A stretch of 27,775 bases of DNA, from NCBI GenBank assembly GCA_943704425.1, contig CALSCP010001704.1:35924-63698 (forward strand), read 5' to 3'. The notes under the pieces are model-generated. The model did no database searches and was not told where the DNA came from. It saw only the letters and a list, made by a program, of their open reading frames with translations. The position numbers and the translations under genes are program-made. This document shows positions 21,918-27,775 of this stretch, one piece after another (position 1 is the first letter of the stretch; each line of letters starts with the position of its first letter). The stretch comes from Ministeria vibrans ATCC 50519. Lineage: Eukaryota; Opisthokonta; Filasterea.

Positions 21918-22573
21918 ATGTCGATGACATTTATCATTGTCGGCCCTCATGACAACCCGGTGTTCGAAATGGACGTTGTGGGCGCCCGTAGTGCTGCAGC
22001 CGAGCCAAAAGTAACATTTGTCTTTTCCTTGACCGTTTGGGAACACTCTCTGTCTCTTGCAGGAAGACCACAGGCACTTTAACCAGTTCATCATCAATGC
22101 AGCGTTAGACCATGTGGAGGATGTCATGTGGACCACCTCGTCCATGTAAGAAACCGACTGCGCCGCTGTGCATTGCGCCCTTTCCATTCATTCGGTTTCC
22201 CTCTCTCTCTTCGTCAGGTACCTCAAGCTTGTCGATCGCTTCAACGACATGTACATTTCGGCATTTGTCACGGCAGGCGGAAGCAAACTGCTGCTGCTGC
22301 ACGAGACGCGACCAGACGACTCGTTGCGCATGTTCTTCCAAGAGTGCTACGAGAGCTACACCAAGGTACACACCACACACTAAGCACACGCTAAGCACTA
22401 AACACACTAAGCACGAACACACCACTCACACTAAGCACACGTGCATATTGGTGTCTCTGCGATGCTCACTCTGCATCTAGATCTGCATGAATCCATTTCA
22501 CACACACCACACCATCATTCGCTCCGTCGCCTTCAAGGAAAAGGTGCGCCAAGCAGCAAAGCGATACCTGTAA
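21918..22573 (+). CDS. TRAPPC2: TRAPP complex subunit 2 (sedlin), 4 exons
   Basis: Sedlin is a core subunit of the TRAPP tethering complexes, which activate Rab1/Ypt1-type GTPases in ER-to-Golgi traffic. Exons 21918-22010, 22063-22145, 22218-22365 and 22481-22573 give 138 residues, against about 140 in animals. The longin fold is covered end to end: FIIVGPHDNPVFEMD, then EDHRHFNQFIINAALDHV, MYLKLVDRFNDMYISAFVTA, KLLLLHETRPDDSLRMFF and the ending MNPFHTHHTIIRSVAFKEKV. Phases agree at every junction. The acidic/histidine block DHRH and the NPF motif near the C-terminus are conserved family features. The stop codon overlaps a potential donor (CT|GTAACA), which would allow an alternative C-terminus; see the next entry. 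Confidence 0.95.
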
Positions 22574-22660
22574 CACAAGCAACAACAGATGGACTGTACA
22601 ATACAGACACAAGAAACCCCCATCAGTTTGTAAGTTATTCTTAATCGACTAAGACCACAG

Positions 22661-22880
22661 AAAGCTTGACGACCAGCCAGAGTACATACACTGCGACAGT
22701 GACTGTGTCTGGCCGGAGTCTGGCCTTCGCTCTGTTGCTATTACAGTACCCCACGCATGCACATCTACAGTTACAGCGGAACAGACAGCACTTACACCAG
22801 TGCGCGCACAGTCGGTGTCGGCAAAGTCAGGCACGACTGTCGACTTGAGTGTGAAACAGCAAGATCATCATCAGCAATGA
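22661..22880 (+). CDS. Possible alternative terminal exon of TRAPPC2 (or small separate ORF)
   Basis: After acceptor ccacag (22655-22660) a frame stays open for 72 codons to TGA at 22878. It begins KLDDQPEYIHCDSDCVWPES and is richer in G/C than the flanks. If TRAPPC2 exon 4 is spliced at 22570 (GTAACA, the same donor hexamer as its first intron), the 91-nt intron removes the stop and the phase matches, adding 72 residues after RYL. Alternatively, an ATG at 22589, only 16 nt past the TRAPPC2 stop, could be joined across a 31-nt GTAAGT...CAG intron in matching phase to encode a separate small protein. No family likeness was seen. It may also be plain 3' untranslated sequence. Confidence 0.3.
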
Positions 22881-23111
22881 TGAATATTGAATAATAATTG
22901 TATCATTTTTCGTGCAAACGTTTTATTGTTACCGAAACGCTAAATCATGTCTTCAACAATCTTCCCATCACATATATTGTCTTGTTTTGATATTGAGTAC
23001 ACCTCTCGATTGGCCCCCTTGATTCTCTATTTTATTTATTCTGAATTGAGAATTCACTAATAATTATTAATTATTTATTTATTTTGCATTCTTTTTCTGT
23101 GTGCTGATGCA
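22881..23111. other. A/T-rich intergenic region
   Basis: Strongly A/T-rich DNA with ATTATTTATTT-type runs near 23056-23085. I see no gene, RNA or recognisable element. Confidence 0.6.
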
Positions 23112-23195
23112 ATGATCCCATTACCACTGGGAATCGACTGTCGCTCACTGAGCGAAGATTATTCGGAAGATGTGCTGAGAAAATTTTACGAAGAG
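23112..23195 (+). CDS. Short unassigned coding-like segment (possible first exon)
   Basis: An ATG-led frame of 28 codons (MIPLPLGIDCRSLSEDYSED, then VLRKFYEE) has protein-like composition before running into the microsatellite. It might be the first exon of a plus-strand gene, ending at a weak GTCCTT donor, with the rest lost in or beyond the repeat. I could not find a following exon or a family. The reverse strand of the same DNA does not continue the FGE-like gene. Confidence 0.2.
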
Positions 23196-23204
23196 GTCCT
23201 TTTG

Positions 23205-23400
<196 letters not shown>

Positions 23401-23425
23401 GTGAGTCACACACTGTCTCACTCAC

Positions 23426-23781
23426 CTTTGTTGCCCGCACAAATGCTCGGAACTGGGCATTGCTCACAGCATACGCATCCAGCGCAAACGAGGCGACAGT
23501 CATCTCTCGTGCTTGGACTAAGATCAAATCACCGACACCATTCGGTTGGACATCTCCTTTTTTTCTCAATTTCCCTCACCTGGACCATCCTTTTCGCCTG
23601 CGCCCGCATGCAATCGAAACGAACCTCCTTTAATGACCACTTCCTTGTCGAATAGTCTGCAAAAAATGGCCGATGATGGAAAATTCAGGCGATGGAGAAT
23701 AACAACTCACTCTGCGCTCTCTCCCGACACAGCCAACACACCCAGCCCAAGGATCGCCACTGCCAACCCCGATCGAAACAT
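23426..23781 (-). CDS. N-terminal part of a sulfatase-modifying-factor / FGE-like protein (3 exons, truncated)
   Basis: FGE-sulfatase-domain proteins include the ER enzyme that converts an active-site Cys of sulfatases to formylglycine, and its inactive paralogue SUMF2. Exons 23711-23781, 23580-23656 and 23426-23517, with introns of 54 and 62 nt, give 80 residues. A signal peptide (MFRSGLAVAILGLGVLAVSG) leads into VVIKGGSFRLHAGAG, then DGPVQAREMTVASFALDAYA and VSNAQFRAFVRATK. This is the classic start of the fold (GGxFxMG...DGP...VxVxxFxIDxxEVTNxxFxxFVxAT). All splice sites have good consensus and phases match. The remaining ~200 residues of the domain, including the C-terminal catalytic Cys region and the GFR ending, are absent: beyond the last donor (GTGAGT) lies the microsatellite and nothing FGE-like before TRAPPC2. 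It is either a genuine fragment or broken by an assembly error. Confidence 0.72.
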
Positions 23782-23909
23782 GCAGAAACACTGAGCAGTG
23801 ACTAGTGAGTCGTGAGTCGTGTCTGACTGTCTGTATCGAAAAGTAGTCAAAGCAATTGAAGGGCGAATGATCACCTTTCCTTTTCTTAATTTCTTTTTAT
23901 TTATTTTTC
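23782..23909. promoter_or_regulatory. Divergent promoter region, FGE-like / MSS51-C-like
   Basis: 128 bp separate the two start codons. The right half is T-rich (23874-23908). Shared regulation is an inference from the head-to-head layout. Confidence 0.4.
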
Positions 23910-24476
23910 ATGTCCCTTATTCAACTTGTACAAGACACTCTAACGAAAACATGTTATCCGCAGTCGAAAGTGTCTTGCATTGACTTTGTCGGAGCCAGCC
24001 GATACGAACTCAATCCGCTGCTTTGGCTCGCGCCACCGTCGTCGTCCTCGACGCTCCCTCCACTGACCATCCGCCTAATTGGCCCCGCACTTGTGTCAGT
24101 AACTGATCGGGAACGAAAGGCGCTCCAGGAACAGACACCCGAGTCGCTCCAGTTCACATTTGTCGCATGCGCATTCACTCCCGCCTGTCCTCCCGCTCCT
24201 CTCGCCATCCTCTGCAACGCCGGCCTTTGGGGCTACGATTCCTGGAGAGACACTTGCCAGGCCCTGTGGCACGCACGCACGCTCGCTGTGGTCACAGCGT
24301 ACTCTCTCGAAGAGTCCATCGACGACTTTGACGTCCTCGAGGAATGGAACATCACTCACTTTCTCTGGGAACCCACCGTCTGTCCGTCCGCCTCAAAAGA
24401 CATTGAGCCCTGGTCCAAAGACACTCCTCAGCGATCCAACGCCGCCTGGCTCTCTTTCCACAACACCCCAACGTAA
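23910..24476 (+). CDS. MSS51 C-terminal-domain-like protein, 188 residues
   Basis: The single-exon protein resembles the C-terminal domain found in MSS51 / zinc-finger MYND proteins, known in yeast as a translational activator for mitochondrial COX1 mRNA; the domain's wider role is unclear. The matching landmarks are LPPLTIRLIGPALV, a central strand, PLAILCNAGLWGYDSWRDTC, then LAVVTAYSLEESIDDFDVLE and a late SNAAWLSFHN. Family members usually have an N-terminal MYND zinc finger and are about twice as long; no zinc finger or upstream exon is visible, and the frame opens in T-rich DNA at a plausible ATG. It is therefore a stand-alone domain or the start lies in an exon I missed. Its stop codon is 66 bp from that of the convergent DNA-PKcs gene. 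Confidence 0.6.
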   Translation: MSLIQLVQDTLTKTCYPQSKVSCIDFVGASRYELNPLLWLAPPSSSSTLPPLTIRLIGPALVSVTDRERKALQEQTPESLQFTFVACAFTPACPPAPLAILCNAGLWGYDSWRDTCQALWHARTLAVVTAYSLEESIDDFDVLEEWNITHFLWEPTVCPSASKDIEPWSKDTPQRSNAAWLSFHNTPT

Positions 24477-24542
24477 CTAAAACAAACTGAAACCGAGTAA
24501 AGACTGTAAAACATAGTACACTACTCTTATTGTATTCCCCTC

Positions 24543-27500
24543 TCACACCCACGCCTCCCATCCACTCCAAAACGTGCCTTTAATCACCGGATCAGTCGCC
24601 TAAAAATACAATATCAAAGTTATACACAACATCAGCAAAAAAAAAAAATCTATTACATGATCAATGAGAGCATCCACTTGAGCACCCTCGGTCAAACCAG
24701 CATCAACGTCACTAGCGGGATTGGCACGCACTCGCTCGGGAGCACCGCGAATGATGGCACAGACTGCCTTAAATTCCGGCGAGTCGGGATTGCTTCCCAC
24801 AGCGCTCTCCCGTGTCACCTCACGCAACATGACCCGCACAGGGTTGGCACCATCCAGCTTCATTCGCGCATTCTCAAGCTTGTCCTTGGGAAACCACAGC
24901 TGCCGCTCGCCGTACAAAGCATCCGTGTTTCCTCCTCCTCCACTTCCTTCACTGCCACTGCTGCTTTCAGCACTACTGCCCGCCGTGCTGCTCTCAGTTC
25001 CACTGCGCGGTCGCGCCTGTTGTCGCTCTTTCGCCAGTTTAAACGCGAACGCCGTCCAGTTCAACAACGGCTCCTGTACAAACACGTCCATGGCCGCTAG
25101 CAATACATGCCGTTGCTCACGCAGCGCCGTCATCACATGCACCATTGCCTCGCGCAACACTCCATTCGTCCCATTCGGCTCACCAAGCGCCACCAGCTGC
25201 CGGGTCAGTCGGAATGGTACCATCTCGGGTATAGGTAATAGTTGTGTTGCAGTGCCAAATGCATGCCCAAAATCAATGCCAATCAGTGTCCCCGTCCGTT
25301 GGTCTACCATCGTGTTGCTCAAGTGTCGATCTCCAATGCCGAGCACATAGTGGCAAATGCTCATCGTCGCTAGCGAGCGTTGCATCTCCAGACGAAGCGT
25401 AAAAAACGCCTCGGGACTGCACACCCACTGCTGAAGAGCCACCCGCAACAACGACCCCTTGCTCACCTTCTCCTCCAACTGTCGCAGTTCCTTCGCCGCC
25501 AAATTCGTACGCTTCCCATCCGAACTCTTCAGCAAATCATTTTGCACCCCTAGATAGACCTCTCTGTATAATTTCGTGCCCGAGCTGCCCTTGCTCCCCA
25601 GTCGTTGAAGCACCCCCTGGTAGTCTGCGCGCAACTTAGAAAACAGTCCCTTTGCATCCTCCTCACACGACGCATAGCTCTTCACATCGCCACCACTGTG
25701 TAGTCCTCCTCCCCCGCGCGCACCAGCCCTTTCACGATGCTTCGCCGCCACGTACATCTCATGTGCTTTGGCTTCAATCAGCATCCCCTTGAGCACCACC
25801 GCGTTGCCCAGCCATTCAATTATTCCCACCCGAGGCGTACACGGCACCACTCCGTACGTTCGGAGTCGCAACTGCCGTGCGCGACACTCCCGATTCCCTT
25901 CCAACACCAAATTCATCAAGTCACTCAACTGCATCAGTCGCTGGTCCAACCGCAAATCCTCTACAAAACATTCATCAACAATTAATGATCATTCAAACCC
26001 CCCCTCGAATTCCAATCATGAAAATGAACAAAAATATATTTTCGTACCTCCTCCTTTGACGAGAAACAGGTGCTCTTTGCCATCACTGCCATGAATACCT
26101 ACACGAATAGGCTTGCGCATCGACTCCATCACCATAAGGTTGCCATTGAAACCACACACCATGGTGTGGTGCTCGGGCACCGGACGCCCCGCCACTCCCG
26201 TGTACTGTCCGGGAATCTCGACAGGCGCTCGATGTCGTTCGCTCTCCCCATAGCTCGCAAGCACCGGTGACAACTGTCGCAATTGACTAACCCTGTGCGA
26301 CTTCCGCATCAGCAACCCCCCCACCCTTTTGTCTTTGAAAAATTCTGCCACCACACCCGGGTTCGTGATCTTCAGCAGTTTGTCACCACCCTTGCCAAAA
26401 TGGTGCTGTATCACCGCAACTATCTCCTTGGCAAAAAGCTGCCACTCCGTACTGCTGCTGCTGCTGTTGCTGCTGCCGCCGCCGCCTCCTCGGCTCACTC
26501 CGCCACGATCAAATTGCATCTGCTTCCACATTGCCGCCCATTTGCGTCGCAACTCCACCTGCAGATGCTCACGCTCACGCGCAATCTTGCATTGCACCAG
26601 CCGCCTCACCAACGGCTTCAAAACTTCGTCAAACCACGATTTAAGCGCCAAGTGAGGATACGTCACGTGCTCCAACTCGTCCACGAATTGCTCCAGCTCA
26701 GGTCGATTCACTGCCCGCTGCAGTCGCTCCACTCGCTCCTTCGCTGCCGCATCTGTGTCCAGGTCAAACTGTTCGCTACTCATGCGCAATGGGTAAAAGA
26801 GCGCCTCCGGATAGTCGCCTCCAACACGTTCCAGGAGGTCAACCACTGCTGCACCTGTCGTCTTGTCGAGCAATGCCACCGTTTGCGCCAGCCACCCAAG
26901 TACCATCCACGTCGGCGTGGATGCCACACGATTCCGAAACTGCATCGCCACTGTCCCTTCGCCACTGCCACTGTCAACAGCGAGCAGCTGAAGCAAACGT
27001 GGAAAAAGATCGCGCGCCGCTCGGTTGCCAAGGTGCATCGCCTCGAGTGTCTCCCCAATGACAGTCGACGCCAACTCGCGCACGCTCGTCTTGCTGTTCC
27101 CACCCACCGTTGTCCGTGAACGCTTTCTCGCTGGCTCCTCCGCCACATCTTGCGTGTCACGCTCGCGAATCATTCGGTCACAATAGAGTGCCAACGACAG
27201 ACGCGCGTACGCTTGACTCGACTTGGACACAGTACGGCTCGCCTCCACCGACGCACGCAACTTGTCACCCAGACGAACATTGAGAAACTCGCGAATCTCG
27301 GTCGTTTCGCTGTCAAACAGAGTGGGCTCGCCGCCAAGAAAGCCTGCCAGTTCCTCAAGGTTCTCGCCCGCTTTGGCAGTGGTGCGCTGGAAGCGCTTCG
27401 GGTAACACGCAACCGAACTCAAGAGCGACGCTGTAAATTGCGCCTCAAGGTTCTTCTGCCGCAACTGCCACTCAGAGTCCAAAGCAAGCACCGCCTCAAT

Positions 27501-27719
27501 ATCCGGGAGAATTTCACGGAAATTCGACGTCCTCTGGTTGCGATACACCGTCCGCGCCACTCTCATCCAGCCTTTCAAAAGTAGTTTGCTAGAGTGTCGC
27601 GTCGCGGACACTTCCACTACACCCACGCTAGACCCACGCAACTCCAACATGCTCAGTGAGTACGTGTGTATCGCACGAAGTCCCAGTTTTCCTCGAATCA
27701 CGGAACTCGTCTGTCCCTC
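24543..27719 (-). CDS. PRKDC: DNA-dependent protein kinase catalytic subunit, C-terminal part (FAT-kinase-FATC; partial)
   Basis: DNA-PKcs is the giant PI3K-like kinase that Ku recruits to DNA double-strand ends for non-homologous end joining. Exons 26048-27719, 24657-25960 and 24543-24599 give the last 1,010 residues; the gene continues past the right edge from an acceptor at 27720. The first ~430 residues belong to the FAT region. The kinase domain follows: PGQYTG, the KEHLFLVKGGEDLRLDQR block (which spans the 87-nt intron), a DRHLSN catalytic loop near residue 767 and the DFGHAF magnesium motif near 786. The segment GTATQLLPIPEMVPFRLTRQ is diagnostic of DNA-PKcs over ATM, ATR or mTOR. A Ser/Gly-rich insert (about 890-930) precedes LDGANPV. 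The last exon, only 19 codons including stop, encodes ATDPVIKGTFWSGWEAWV, the FATC end. Catalytic residues are intact. Confidence 0.95.
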
Positions 27720-27775
27720 CTAAGCAAAAAAAATAACAAAAACAACAAAACAAAAAGGTGAGAAAAGAAAAAAAA

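Overview
The window is nuclear DNA from a gene-dense, intron-containing eukaryote. Spliceosomal GT-AG introns are mostly 55-130 nt, intergenic gaps are mostly 50-500 bp, and A/T-rich non-coding DNA with long microsatellites separates G/C-richer coding DNA. The gene set (beta-thymosin, I-BAR protein, Munc13-like MUN protein with C1/C2 domains, DNA-PKcs, AUP1, sedlin) fits a unicellular or amoeboid relative of the animal/fungal/amoebozoan branch. I lean to an amoebozoan by inference only; no marker fixes the species. I saw no prokaryotic operons, viral genes, CRISPR arrays, tRNA or rRNA.

Layout, left to right: last exon of adenylosuccinate synthetase (+); phenylalanyl-tRNA synthetase alpha, 10 exons (+); beta-thymosin, 3 exons with one outsized intron (+); a ~1,776-residue MUN-domain protein (-) converging on it; a divergent I-BAR (IMD) protein (+); a TauE/SafE-family membrane transporter (+); a membrane-anchored J-protein (-); a Cys-rich/ankyrin-like protein (+) whose intron holds a (TTA)n tract with an 8-N assembly gap; an unrecognised 245-residue protein (-); an AUP1-like ER protein (-); TRAPPC2/sedlin (+) with a possible alternative terminal exon; a sulfatase-modifying-factor (FGE) gene start (-) that disappears into a CA/CT microsatellite; a stand-alone MSS51-C-like protein (+); and the C-terminal third-kilodalton-scale part of a DNA-PKcs kinase (-), running off the right edge.

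Neighbours often sit head-to-head (51-255 bp between start codons) or tail-to-tail (52-340 bp between stop codons), so shared promoters and overlapping 3' ends are expected. The genes are a mixture of housekeeping functions (purine synthesis, translation), actin/membrane dynamics (thymosin, MUN, I-BAR), ER and secretory functions (J-protein, AUP1, TRAPPC2, FGE-like) and DNA repair. I see no convincing dedicated multi-gene system. The most notable points are the rearranged domain order of the MUN protein, the AUP1-like protein lacking the acyltransferase histidine, a splice choice that would remove the TRAPPC2 stop codon, a truncated FGE-like gene, and several unusual introns. All gene models were built by hand from splice consensus, phase and family similarity recalled from memory; no database search or transcript evidence was available.
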